From: Saccharimonas sp963542675
Lineage (GTDB): Bacteria; Patescibacteriota; Saccharimonadia; Saccharimonadales; Saccharimonadaceae
Direction of reading: 5' to 3'
NCBI GenBank assembly: GCA_963542675.1
Contig: CAUTXC010000002.1
Location: forward strand, 1 to 64,000
Length of the DNA stretch: 64,000 bases
The position numbers were made by a program, and so were the translations under genes. Under the pieces are notes generated by a model, which saw only the letters and a program-made list of their open reading frames with translations, had not been told where the DNA came from and ran no database searches. Shown in pieces: positions 7,892-15,795 of this stretch. Numbering within the stretch: the stretch's first letter is position 1; every line of letters starts with the position of its first letter.

Positions 7892-7900
7892 AGTATAGCA
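7892..7900 (-). promoter_or_regulatory. Promoter of tRNA-Arg, 8 bases from the mature 5' end
   Basis: Minus-strand TGCTATACT with hexamer at 7892-7897. With the usual 6-8 base distance the RNA would begin within about 2 bases of G1, leaving almost no 5' leader. Confidence 0.55.
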
Positions 7901-7922
7901 TGTTACAGTACGCTATGTGTGG

Positions 7923-7928
7923 TATACT
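7923..7928 (+). promoter_or_regulatory. -10 element of the DUF3800 gene
   Basis: TATACT on the plus strand, 20 bases before the chosen ATG at 7949. No convincing -35 is seen. The other in-frame ATG at 7931 is too close to be on the transcript, which supports the later start. Confidence 0.4.
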
Positions 7929-7948
7929 TTATGCAACGAGAGAAAGTT

Positions 7949-8719
7949 ATGATACCTTTTGTATTTATGGATGAATCTGGCAATAAGCAAGAAGACAGGT
8001 TTTTTGTATGTGGCTTTTTAGAAATTCAGAACCCACACCTATTTATTAGCAAGCTACAACGCATTCGAGATCAGATATTTAATACTATACAGGTGCAACG
8101 CGAAAAAAGATCAAGGCAATATCTTCTAGAAAATGACTTACAAGGGTTATTTTCGCTCGCACGCAAGCAATCATCTTTTGAGCTAAAATTCAATAAAATC
8201 ACTCTCCATACAATCAAATTATACGACGATTTTATTAAAGCTCTCGCAATAAAAACAGAGTTTCGCTTTAAGGCAATAGTTATCGATAGACGCGATCCAG
8301 AATACTGTCATGACGGATCTCTTGAGGGTATGTATAGGCGCATTATGCATATGTACTTTGATCATATACAAACAACCCCTTGTGTCTTTGTACCAGATCA
8401 ATTTGACCCTCAATTCGATTGGGCAACAGTAATTAATCGACCTCAAAAGATATTAGGTGTCTTGCCAGCGACATCACATGAATTTCTACCATTGCAAACT
8501 GTTGATTTACTGACTGGCATTATTAGACTAGGCCTCGAAATACAGTCTGGAGAAAAACAAAAACTTGGGCGAAATGACACTACACGAAAGCAAATGATAA
8601 AGACTTTTGAACAATGCTTTTCTATTGAAATCAAACCTGTTGCAGATAGTCCCAAAAAGCCTATCGGAATATGGACGATTGATTTTAGTAAATCGAAAAA
8701 GCCGAGGCATGAACACTAA
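7949..8719 (+). CDS. DUF3800 domain protein (RNase H-like fold family)
   Basis: This 256-residue protein begins MIPFVFMDESGNKQEDRFFVCG; the early FxDESG motif is the hallmark of DUF3800. A second acidic site is seen in the middle (VIDRRDP) and LQTVDLLTGIIRLGLE near the end carries the conserved late Asp. The family has a RNase H-like fold and is often found in mobile or defence settings, but its activity is not settled. The gene is clearly richer in A/T and in AAA, ATT and TTT codons than its neighbours, which points to horizontal gain. It sits alone between a tRNA and the pilus operon, a typical insertion spot. GAGAGAAAGTT precedes the ATG. Confidence 0.85.
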   Translation: MIPFVFMDESGNKQEDRFFVCGFLEIQNPHLFISKLQRIRDQIFNTIQVQREKRSRQYLLENDLQGLFSLARKQSSFELKFNKITLHTIKLYDDFIKALAIKTEFRFKAIVIDRRDPEYCHDGSLEGMYRRIMHMYFDHIQTTPCVFVPDQFDPQFDWATVINRPQKILGVLPATSHEFLPLQTVDLLTGIIRLGLEIQSGEKQKLGRNDTTRKQMIKTFEQCFSIEIKPVADSPKKPIGIWTIDFSKSKKPRHEH

Positions 8720-8733
8720 TCCAACCCCGGCTA
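8696..8733 (-). terminator. Terminator of the pilus motor operon, overlapping the DUF3800 gene end
   Basis: In the minus direction AGCCGGGG pairs with CCTCGGCT across a 17-base loop and TTTTT follows. The T-run and part of the stem lie inside the last codons of the DUF3800 gene. Confidence 0.65.
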
Positions 8734-8787
8734 TATTGCATTTCTATCGTAACATATGCTACCTATATATTCAACCTTTTTCGTGCA

Positions 8788-9996
8788 CTACGTCAGCTGC
8801 CCTACCAAGCTATATATCGGGAAGAGAATGGCCGCCACCATGCCGCCAGCCACAATGGCAAGAACAACCATGAGCACAGGTTCAATGGCAGTGGAGATGT
8901 TGCGGATCTCTTCGTCTAGCTCGTCTTCGTAGACTTGGGCAGTCTTACCCATCATTTCGTCGATCTTGCCCGACTGCTCACCAATCTTGATCATCTGCGG
9001 CACCATTGGCAAGATGTAATCCTCACGGCTCAGTGAGACAGACAGCGCTCGCCCACCCTTGACCTTCTCGGCAGTCCGGCGGATAGAAGCCTCGATGATT
9101 GTATTATTGACCCCTGTCGCGGTAATGTCGAGCATGTCGAGCATAGGCACACCAGTCGCAAGCAGCGTCTGGCCAGTACGGGTAAAGCGCGCCATGTAAA
9201 GCTTGCGAAACATACTGCCGACGAAGGGCATATTAAGCTTAAGCGTGTCGAAAGCGCGCGTGCCAGGTCCTGTTTTGGCATATTGGCGGATGAAGTAGAT
9301 AGCACCCACCAGCAAAATCAGCTCCGCCCACCAGAAGGTCGCAGTAAACTTCGCCACAGCGATTAGTGCCGCAGTGAGGAATGGCAGCGTCTTGTGCATA
9401 TCGCTATATAGCTTCTCCACCTGCGGTACCACCACGAGCAGCATAAAGAGCATCACTCCCATGATCACCGCCAGGACAATGGCTGGATACGTCATAGCAC
9501 CGCGAATCTTGCTCACCATGGCAGCGTCCTTTTCTTGCTGGGAGGCAACCCGCTTGAGCGCTTGATCGAGCGTACCAGAGGCCTCACCAGCAGTCACAAG
9601 CGAGAGGTAGATTTTGTCGAAGATCTCGGGGTGTTTGCCAAAGGAGTCCGATAGCTGCCGACCGCCCTCAACATCGGCAATGATTTCTTGGATAATCTCT
9701 TGTAACTTCTTGTTCTCTGTCTGCTCAAGCACCGTACGAAGGCTCTGCGACAGAGGTAGCCCCGCACCGATTAGTGTTGCGAGCTGACGAGTAAAGACCA
9801 CTTTGTCTTTGGTTGTCACACGACGCGTCAGGCTACCAAAGAGCCCACCACTCTCATCGACTTCTTTGATATCGAGAGGAACGAAGCCTTGCTCAGTCAA
9901 AACGCGTGCCGCTGCTATCTCAGACTCGGCCTGGACGATAGATTTGATGATGGTGTCGGTCGCTTTGTCGCGTGCTTCGTAGTTGAACTTTCGCAT
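8788..9996 (-). CDS. pilC: PilC, type IV pilus inner-membrane platform protein
   Basis: This 402-residue protein has the T2SSF architecture: a short N-terminal domain starting MRKFNYEARDKAT, two repeats each of helical bundle plus membrane helix (membrane segments near residues 170-190, 220-240 and 375-397). Conserved stretches include FTRQLATLIGAGLPLSQSL and, in the second repeat, ARFTRTGQTLLATGVPMLDML. PilC is the rotor-like platform on which PilB and PilT act. It is the last gene of the motor operon and follows pilT by three bases. Length is normal. Confidence 0.95.
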   Translation of the reverse strand: MRKFNYEARDKATDTIIKSIVQAESEIAAARVLTEQGFVPLDIKEVDESGGLFGSLTRRVTTKDKVVFTRQLATLIGAGLPLSQSLRTVLEQTENKKLQEIIQEIIADVEGGRQLSDSFGKHPEIFDKIYLSLVTAGEASGTLDQALKRVASQQEKDAAMVSKIRGAMTYPAIVLAVIMGVMLFMLLVVVPQVEKLYSDMHKTLPFLTAALIAVAKFTATFWWAELILLVGAIYFIRQYAKTGPGTRAFDTLKLNMPFVGSMFRKLYMARFTRTGQTLLATGVPMLDMLDITATGVNNTIIEASIRRTAEKVKGGRALSVSLSREDYILPMVPQMIKIGEQSGKIDEMMGKTAQVYEDELDEEIRNISTAIEPVLMVVLAIVAGGMVAAILFPIYSLVGQLT

Positions 9997-9999
9997 TGA

Positions 10000-11070
10000 T
10001 TATCCTCTCATTAAGCGCTCGAATTCGGTGAGGTCAACCGCAAACTCGCGGGCGCTATCATATGTCACGGTACCACTCTGGACCAGGCTCACCAGTGTGC
10101 GATCCATCGTCTGCATACCTTGGTCTGCCCCAGTCTGGATGATGGCATCAAGCTGGTGACTCTTGCCCTCACGGATGACGTTGCGCACCGCTGGGTTGGC
10201 TACCAAGACCTCAGCGGCCACCACTCGCCCACCACCGATGGCTGGCACGAGGCGCTGGCTACAGATTGCCATCAAGATATTGGCCAGCTGAGCCCGAATC
10301 TGCGGCTGCTGATGCGGCGGGAAGACGTCGATCATGCGATCGATACTCTGGGCTGCACTATTGGTGTGCAAGGTGGCAAACACCAAGTGGCCTGTCTCGG
10401 CAATGGTAATGGCAGCACTGATTGTCTCAAGATCGCGCATCTCACCAATCAGCACGACATCTGGGTCTTGGCGTAGACTGGAGCGCAGCGCAGCGCTAAA
10501 GGAGTAGGTATCATAGTGCACCTCACGCTGCACGACCACCGAGCGCTTACTCTTGTGAGTGAACTCAATCGGGTCTTCAATGGTGATGATGTGGTGCGAC
10601 TTCTCAGTGTTGATCTTATCAATCAAAGCAGCTAGCGTGGTAGACTTACCACTACCAGTTGGTCCTGTTACCAGCACCAGGCCGCGCGGGAAGTCAGCAA
10701 AAGTCATGACGACGGGCGGCATACCGAGCTCGGTCACAGATTTGATTTCATTCGGGATCAAGCGCAGCGCAGCCGCCAAGTTGCCCCGCTCATGAAAGGC
10801 ATTAACCCGGAAGCGTCCAAGATTACCAAAGGCAAAGCTAAAGTCAAACTCTTTATCCTTCATCAGCACCTGCTGCTGGTCTTGGTCGAGAATAGCAAAA
10901 ACAAGCCGCTCCACCTGTGCTTCGTCCAGCGGGCCAAAGCCCGCCACAGGGGTCAGCGCGCCATCAATGCGCAGCATGGGAGGTAGCCCCACCTGAATGT
11001 GCAAGTCTGAGGCGCGGCGGCGCACCACATCCTCGAGCAGGACTTCTATGCGTAATTCTCTATTTTCCAT
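10000..11070 (-). CDS. pilT: PilT, pilus retraction ATPase
   Basis: This 356-residue hexameric ATPase depolymerises pili. Seen are Walker A GPTGSGKSTT (near residue 142), the Asp box and Walker B DPDVVLIGEMRD (near 206), and the His box TGHLVFATLHTNSA. AVRNVIREGK near residue 290 matches the AIRNLIRE signature that separates PilT from extension ATPases. It ends three bases from pilC and begins about 20 bases after pilB, with an AGGAACC-like ribosome site. Presence of PilT indicates retractile pili and probably twitching or host-cell pulling. Confidence 0.96.
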   Translation of the reverse strand: MENRELRIEVLLEDVVRRRASDLHIQVGLPPMLRIDGALTPVAGFGPLDEAQVERLVFAILDQDQQQVLMKDKEFDFSFAFGNLGRFRVNAFHERGNLAAALRLIPNEIKSVTELGMPPVVMTFADFPRGLVLVTGPTGSGKSTTLAALIDKINTEKSHHIITIEDPIEFTHKSKRSVVVQREVHYDTYSFSAALRSSLRQDPDVVLIGEMRDLETISAAITIAETGHLVFATLHTNSAAQSIDRMIDVFPPHQQPQIRAQLANILMAICSQRLVPAIGGGRVVAAEVLVANPAVRNVIREGKSHQLDAIIQTGADQGMQTMDRTLVSLVQSGTVTYDSAREFAVDLTEFERLMRG

Positions 11071-11090
11071 GGTAGTTATTGGTTCCTTTC

Positions 11091-12854
11091 TTATGCTATG
11101 TCTGATGTGACACGGTTGACTTCCTCCAGGGTGGTAATCCCTTGCAGCGCCTTGAGGTAGCCATCTTGGCGCATCGTGATCATCCCTTGCTCAATGGCTT
11201 TCTTCTGGATCTCGGTACTCGACGCTCGGGCGGTAATGAGCTGCTGGATCTCCTCTGTCACTTCCATCACCTCAAAGAGTCCGGCTCGGCCGCTGTAGCC
11301 CCGTGGTGTGTTGGCGGTATCGCGCCCACGTACTAAGCGGTAGGATTTTTGACCAGCTAGCGGTAAGTCACTATAGCCAAGGTCGGCCGAGATTTTGGCT
11401 GCCTCTGCCTTGGTCTTGGGTAAGAGATGCCCGACAGTGCTGAGGATCATCTCTGTCTCGAGCGGATTAGACCAATAATTCTCGTGCTGGGGCCCAATCC
11501 GGCGTACCAGACGCTGGCCAATGATGGTATTAACGGTGCTAGCAATGAGGAATGGCTCGATATGCATATCGAGCAAGCGCGGCAACACCCCCGCTGCCGA
11601 GTTGGTATGGAGCGTACTAAAGACAAGGTGGCCCGTCAGTGCTGCCTGAACGGCGAGGTTGGCCGTCTCGTTGTCGCGGATCTCCCCCACCATCACCACA
11701 TCAGGGTCTTGGCGGAGAATACTGCGCAGACCATTGGCAAAGGTGAGGCCAACGTCACTATTGACTTGGATCTGGTTGACTCCCTCCATTTTGTACTCCA
11801 CCGGGTCTTCGAGCGTGACGATGTTGATGGTATCGTCCTTAATTTCTTTTATCAGTGCATAGAGGCTGGTTGACTTACCGCTACCGGTCGGGCCACTGGT
11901 GAGGATCATCCCATTGGGGCGGTGAATCCCCTGGCGAATGAGCCGGAGGGCACGCCCAGCATAGCCCATCTGCTCGAGCTCGAAGGATGTGCCAGTCTTG
12001 TCCAGCAAGCGGATCACCACCTGCTCGCCCCACACCACTGGACTAATGGCAATACGGAGGTCAACTTCCTTATCTGCCACCTTGACGGCAAACTGCCCAT
12101 CCTGCGGAATACGGTGTTCATCGATCTTCAGCTCAGACAGGATCTTGATCCGGCTTACCAGTGCCGGCTCGATACTCTTGGGTAGTTGCATAACTTCGCG
12201 CAGCACACCATCGACGCGGCAGCGGATCTTGAGCGACTTCTCGAGCGGCTCAATGTGGATATCGCTCGCACGGCTCTTTACGGCGTATTCGAGAATGGTG
12301 CTGAGAGCGCGGCTAATCGGCGAATCTTGGACGATCGTCTTGATATCACCCCGAGCTTCAGCGGCTGCCTCGGCCTGCGATACTTGAGCGGCCACATTGA
12401 CACTGCTGAGGTCGGTGCGGTACTGCTCGAGCACATGACGCACCCCAGCCTCCGACGCCATAAAGACCTTGAGTGGGCGCTGGACGCGGTTGGCAAGGTA
12501 ATCGACCGCCTGAACGTTGTTGGCGTCAATCATCGCCACCGCCAAGCGGTTCTGTACCTCGGCTAGTGGTACTGCCATGAAACGCTCGGCAATATCCGAT
12601 GGCAAAAGCGTGAGGATGTCTTGGTCGACAATTGTATTGGTGAGATTGACATACGGCACACCAGACACATGGGCAATCGCCCGGGTAAGCAGCTCGTTAT
12701 CGATCGCTGACTCATCAGTTAGCACAGTCAATAGTGGTCGGCCACTTTCACGGGCCAGCTTGGTAGCATCATCAAGGCGCTGGCGCGTGATCAGCCCTTC
12801 GTCGACGAGGAGTGTGGTGAGTTTTTCTTGCATATCACTTGTCATCAGTGCCAC
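11091..12854 (-). CDS. pilB: PilB/GspE-type pilus extension ATPase lacking the zinc cysteines
   Basis: This 587-residue protein powers pilin polymerisation. It has the N-terminal MshEN-type domain (about 1-150), the N2 domain with SRASDIHIEPLEKSLKIRCR, Walker A GPTGSGKSTS, Walker B DPDVVMVGEIRD and the His box TGHLVFSTLHTNSAAG. After QRLVRRIG, where most PilB/GspE proteins have a CxxC...CxxC zinc module, no cysteine is present, though the following GYSGRAGLFEVMEV is kept. GTG at 12854 is preferred as start because GAGG lies six bases upstream. It follows the 76-residue membrane protein gene. Confidence 0.95.
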   Translation of the reverse strand: MALMTSDMQEKLTTLLVDEGLITRQRLDDATKLARESGRPLLTVLTDESAIDNELLTRAIAHVSGVPYVNLTNTIVDQDILTLLPSDIAERFMAVPLAEVQNRLAVAMIDANNVQAVDYLANRVQRPLKVFMASEAGVRHVLEQYRTDLSSVNVAAQVSQAEAAAEARGDIKTIVQDSPISRALSTILEYAVKSRASDIHIEPLEKSLKIRCRVDGVLREVMQLPKSIEPALVSRIKILSELKIDEHRIPQDGQFAVKVADKEVDLRIAISPVVWGEQVVIRLLDKTGTSFELEQMGYAGRALRLIRQGIHRPNGMILTSGPTGSGKSTSLYALIKEIKDDTINIVTLEDPVEYKMEGVNQIQVNSDVGLTFANGLRSILRQDPDVVMVGEIRDNETANLAVQAALTGHLVFSTLHTNSAAGVLPRLLDMHIEPFLIASTVNTIIGQRLVRRIGPQHENYWSNPLETEMILSTVGHLLPKTKAEAAKISADLGYSDLPLAGQKSYRLVRGRDTANTPRGYSGRAGLFEVMEVTEEIQQLITARASSTEIQKKAIEQGMITMRQDGYLKALQGITTLEEVNRVTSDIA

Positions 12855-12866
12855 ACGCTACCTCTG

Positions 12867-13097
12867 TTATTTCTGCTGCGATTGCCCAATGATCGTTTCG
12901 ACCGCTGGGTTGATCGCCTCCTTATTAAACACTGCACTATCTGGTTCATCAATCGTATTCGAGAGCTTCTCGACTGTCTCTACCTTGGTGCCACGCTGCG
13001 GCATTTGCAAGAATGGGATACTACTCGCCACAAAAAACGCCACCACTACTGATATACTAGCGATCAAGATGATCATTGCGATGTCGGTCTTCTTCAT
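12867..13097 (-). CDS. Small single-pass protein of the pilus operon
   Basis: This 76-residue protein has a short basic start, one membrane helix (about residues 7-28, IAMIILIASISVVVAFFVAS) and a hydrophilic tail with a Pro/Gln-rich linker. Its ATG overlaps the stop of the PilO-like gene in an ATGA. The position between pilO and pilB is that of pilP in many bacteria, and a membrane anchor plus short periplasmic tail could do part of that job, but there is no recognisable PilP domain. Function inferred from context only. Confidence 0.7.
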   Translation of the reverse strand: MKKTDIAMIILIASISVVVAFFVASSIPFLQMPQRGTKVETVEKLSNTIDEPDSAVFNKEAINPAVETIIGQSQQK

Positions 13098-13777
13098 GGT
13101 TTGATGTCCTTTTTCTTTAGCTCAATGGTTTTGGCTGGTGAGTAGTAGGCATGAGCCGAGATCTTCATGGCGACTTTGCTGTCGGTCCGCTCAATGGTCA
13201 TGCGGTCAATCTCGATCACGCGGATGGAGCGCTCGAAGCGCTGCAAAAGCTCGCGCAGAGCATTGGGGTTACTGGCCGATACCTCCATAGTGAAGTGGAT
13301 GGACTGCAAGTTGCCATTGCTAGCGGCTGCACCAGTACTGCCAGACGACTCATTGTCGTCCGTTTGGTCGATATTAAGCGAATCGAGTGACACTCCTGCC
13401 ACACCATTGACCAGCTTAGACTGGAGCGAAGCCCCCAACGCGAGAGCATTATCCTCCGCTGGCAAAGCATCAAGCACCACCTGGAGAGCCTTCTCATCGT
13501 TGTTAATGCGGCTGGCATTGAGGTGTGAGTTGGTCTCCAGTACCTTCAGCTCGCCGCGTAGCTTCTCGACTGCGTCGTTGTTGTTCTTGAGTACGGCAGC
13601 GGTATTATTTTTCTCGCCAAGCACCCGCTCCTTGAAGATAATTTGCTGCACCAAAAACCACGATATCACCAGTGCGAAGCCTACGATCACCGAGGCTCCA
13701 GCCACCCAGAGGAACATCACTCGGCTGGATTGCTCGATCTGTTGGCGCTTGTGGATGGCGGCGTCTTTCTTACTCAT
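13094..13777 (-). CDS. pilO: PilO-like pilus alignment protein
   Basis: This 227-residue protein has a cytoplasmic N-terminus, one membrane helix (about residues 19-43, SRVMFLWVAGASVIVGFALV), a coiled-coil stretch with NNNDAVEKLRGELKVLE, and a C-terminal ferredoxin-like region with IHFTMEVSASNPNALRELLQRFERS. This is the PilO layout. PilO pairs with PilN and links the PilM ring to the outer parts of the machine. The gene abuts pilN (stop and start adjacent) and overlaps the next small gene by 4 bases. Confidence 0.85.
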   Translation of the reverse strand: MSKKDAAIHKRQQIEQSSRVMFLWVAGASVIVGFALVISWFLVQQIIFKERVLGEKNNTAAVLKNNNDAVEKLRGELKVLETNSHLNASRINNDEKALQVVLDALPAEDNALALGASLQSKLVNGVAGVSLDSLNIDQTDDNESSGSTGAAASNGNLQSIHFTMEVSASNPNALRELLQRFERSIRVIEIDRMTIERTDSKVAMKISAHAYYSPAKTIELKKKDIKP

Positions 13778-14503
13778 TTAGTTCTTCTCCTTGTTGGTCG
13801 CCTTGGGCGTAAAGAGGCTATCGGGCACATGCAGGCGCGAGTCAGTCACATTAGTACTACCAGTTGGGGCTTCAATGCGCAGGTTCTTGGAGCTATTAGC
13901 GAGAAGTTCCTTAGGGTAGGTAAAGGTCAGCTTGAAGCGCAGCACTTTAGCCCCACTGGCGTCCTCGCCATAGCTGGTATCGCTCACGGTCACATCGTCG
14001 GCCAGCTTAACAGTCTGGACGCGGTTATCGCCATCAGTGTAGCTCAGCTTGGTGTTGAGGATCATTTTCTTGAGTTTGTCTGTCGCCTCAAAGCTGTTGG
14101 CTGCCGACCCCTCAATAGAGAGCTTGGTCTCGGATGGGTCGAGGCTAACGGTCGACATTTTCACATCGTTGGGCGCAGCAGGGTTGATGGCACTGAGCAC
14201 ATCGAAGATACGCGAGTCGATGCTCTTGTCTTTGTGCATCGAGGAGAGCTGCGCTAGTTGGTTCTGGATGGTGACGATCTGATTGGCATCTTTAACACTA
14301 CTAATCTTGCCGTACTGGTCTTTGATCTCGTTGTCGGTCAGCCACTCGCGAGCGCTCTGTGTACCAACATACACCACCAGCAGCGCCACTGCTGCACCAG
14401 CAATAATGCTCACGAGAATGGAGAGCGATATCACACCATTGCGCATGCGCTGGGCATGCAGGTATTCGCGCTTGACATCAGGAATGAGATTAATCTCTAT
14501 CAT
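13778..14503 (-). CDS. pilN: PilN-like pilus assembly protein
   Basis: This 241-residue protein starts MIEINLIPDVKREYLHAQR; the INLIP peptide is the conserved PilM-binding motif of PilN. One membrane helix follows (about residues 25-48), then a coiled-coil and a periplasmic PilN/GspL-type domain (PNDVKMSTVSLDPSETKLSI). The C-terminal extension of about 40 residues is Ser/Thr/Asn-rich. It overlaps pilM by 4 bases, consistent with coupled synthesis of a 1:1 complex. Confidence 0.92.
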   Translation of the reverse strand: MIEINLIPDVKREYLHAQRMRNGVISLSILVSIIAGAAVALLVVYVGTQSAREWLTDNEIKDQYGKISSVKDANQIVTIQNQLAQLSSMHKDKSIDSRIFDVLSAINPAAPNDVKMSTVSLDPSETKLSIEGSAANSFEATDKLKKMILNTKLSYTDGDNRVQTVKLADDVTVSDTSYGEDASGAKVLRFKLTFTYPKELLANSSKNLRIEAPTGSTNVTDSRLHVPDSLFTPKATNKEKN

Positions 14504-15552
14504 GCGTCGTTCCTCCGTTTTGCGAGGCCGACTGCTGTGGCAAACTCTGGTGCGACGTTAGCCAATTGCTCTTGGCTCGTCTGAGGCATATGGATACCAT
14601 GCCAGGGGTTACCAGGGGCGGTCGGAACCTCTACCTTGGCCGCAACATACTCGCTGAGATGTGGAATCATCTCGCCAAAGCCCGTCAGTGTAATACTCGA
14701 CACCTGGGCGCTAGCGTAGCGCGTCTGGAAGAATTTGATTGATTTAATAAGCTCGCTCGCAAAGTTATCCAGCGCACCCTCGATGGCACGCACCACCTGC
14801 CCATCGAGCTTATCCTCTGCCAGACCAAACTTGAGAATGAACTGCCGAGCTTGGTCCTCCTGAACGCTGAGGTTTTGTACTGCCGACTTGACGAGACTGC
14901 TGACACCAGACGGAATAGTCCGAACAAGGCGCGGTGCCCCACCGTAGATAATGGCGAGGTCAGTCGAGAGTTCACCAATGTCGATCAACATCACCGCGGC
15001 ACCATTTGCCGCTTGCTGAGGCGGTGCAAAGGCACGCACCATCGCAATTGGGTCGGGCTCGATAGCAATCACATTCAGTCCGAGGCCCTCGATAAACTCA
15101 AGCTGATCCTCACTATACCCCTTGGATACACTGCTAATCAGCACCTCTTGCTGGTCGCTCGCATGGAGCGATGGCCCAAGCAGCACCCAATCCACCTTGG
15201 CATCATCCGCCATCGGCACATATTGGTCGATCTGGTATTTCATCGTGGCACGCAGCTCGGCATCGGAAACTTGCGGCACATCGACCACTGTTGTGAAGGT
15301 TTTGTTGGATGGCAGGCCAATCGCAACATTCTTCGTCTTGATGCCACTCTGGCCCACGGCAGTCATAATAACTTCGCCCAGGCGACGGCGCGACTCTGGT
15401 GCATCGCTGCTAGTAATACGGCGGTCAACGGGCGCATACCCATGTGCTACGAGTTCCCACTCGTCGCCAGCTGGTGCTAGCTGCAAAACCCGCACGGCAT
15501 TGGTACCGATATCGAGTGCAAAGAAATCGCCCGACCCTTTTTGAAACTTCAT
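14500..15552 (-). CDS. pilM: PilM, actin-like cytoplasmic pilus protein
   Basis: This protein of about 350 residues has the FtsA/actin-like fold: phosphate loop DIGTNAVRVLQLAPAG near the N-terminus, VAIGLPSNKTFTTVVDVPQVS, and the second ATP motif MLIDIGELSTDLAIIYGG near residue 190. PilM forms a ring that binds PilN and the PilB/PilT motors. It is first in the operon. The -10 TATAAT (15561-15566) ends 8 bases before the ATG at 15552 and only 2 bases before an in-frame ATG at 15558, so the inner ATG is the likely start on a nearly leaderless mRNA. Confidence 0.93.
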   Translation of the reverse strand: MKFQKGSGDFFALDIGTNAVRVLQLAPAGDEWELVAHGYAPVDRRITSSDAPESRRRLGEVIMTAVGQSGIKTKNVAIGLPSNKTFTTVVDVPQVSDAELRATMKYQIDQYVPMADDAKVDWVLLGPSLHASDQQEVLISSVSKGYSEDQLEFIEGLGLNVIAIEPDPIAMVRAFAPPQQAANGAAVMLIDIGELSTDLAIIYGGAPRLVRTIPSGVSSLVKSAVQNLSVQEDQARQFILKFGLAEDKLDGQVVRAIEGALDNFASELIKSIKFFQTRYASAQVSSITLTGFGEMIPHLSEYVAAKVEVPTAPGNPWHGIHMPQTSQEQLANVAPEFATAVGLAKRRNDA

Positions 15553-15560
15553 ACTCATCT

Positions 15561-15590
15561 ATTATACATAAGCGACATTGGTTTAGGCAA
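15561..15590 (-). promoter_or_regulatory. Promoter of the pilM-N-O-B-T-C operon
   Basis: Minus-strand TTGCCT (15585-15590), 18-base spacer, TATAAT (15561-15566). The RNA start is predicted at about 15554, leaving no room for a ribosome binding site. Confidence 0.65.
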
Positions 15591-15668
15591 GGGGGTTAGT
15601 GGAGGAAAATATGCTAAACTTGCACTACAAAACTTCCTATCTGCCTCACCCTTATCAGGATATTAGCG

Positions 15669-15691
15669 GATCGATATCTCACATGTCGATC
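15669..15691. other. Hairpin in the pilM upstream spacer
   Basis: GATCGATAT and ATGTCGATC pair over 9 bp (one G-T) around a 5-base loop. It lies between the end of the large secreted protein gene and the pilM promoter. No T-run follows on the minus strand, so it is not a standard terminator. Confidence 0.4.
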
Positions 15692-15795
15692 GCGCGTTGA
15701 TGCTCATATGTTATGTGCCGAATCTCACGCTCTCCACTATTTCTCGACATAATGCAAAGAAAGATAAAGAGTTCTTAACCATGACTACACCTGAG

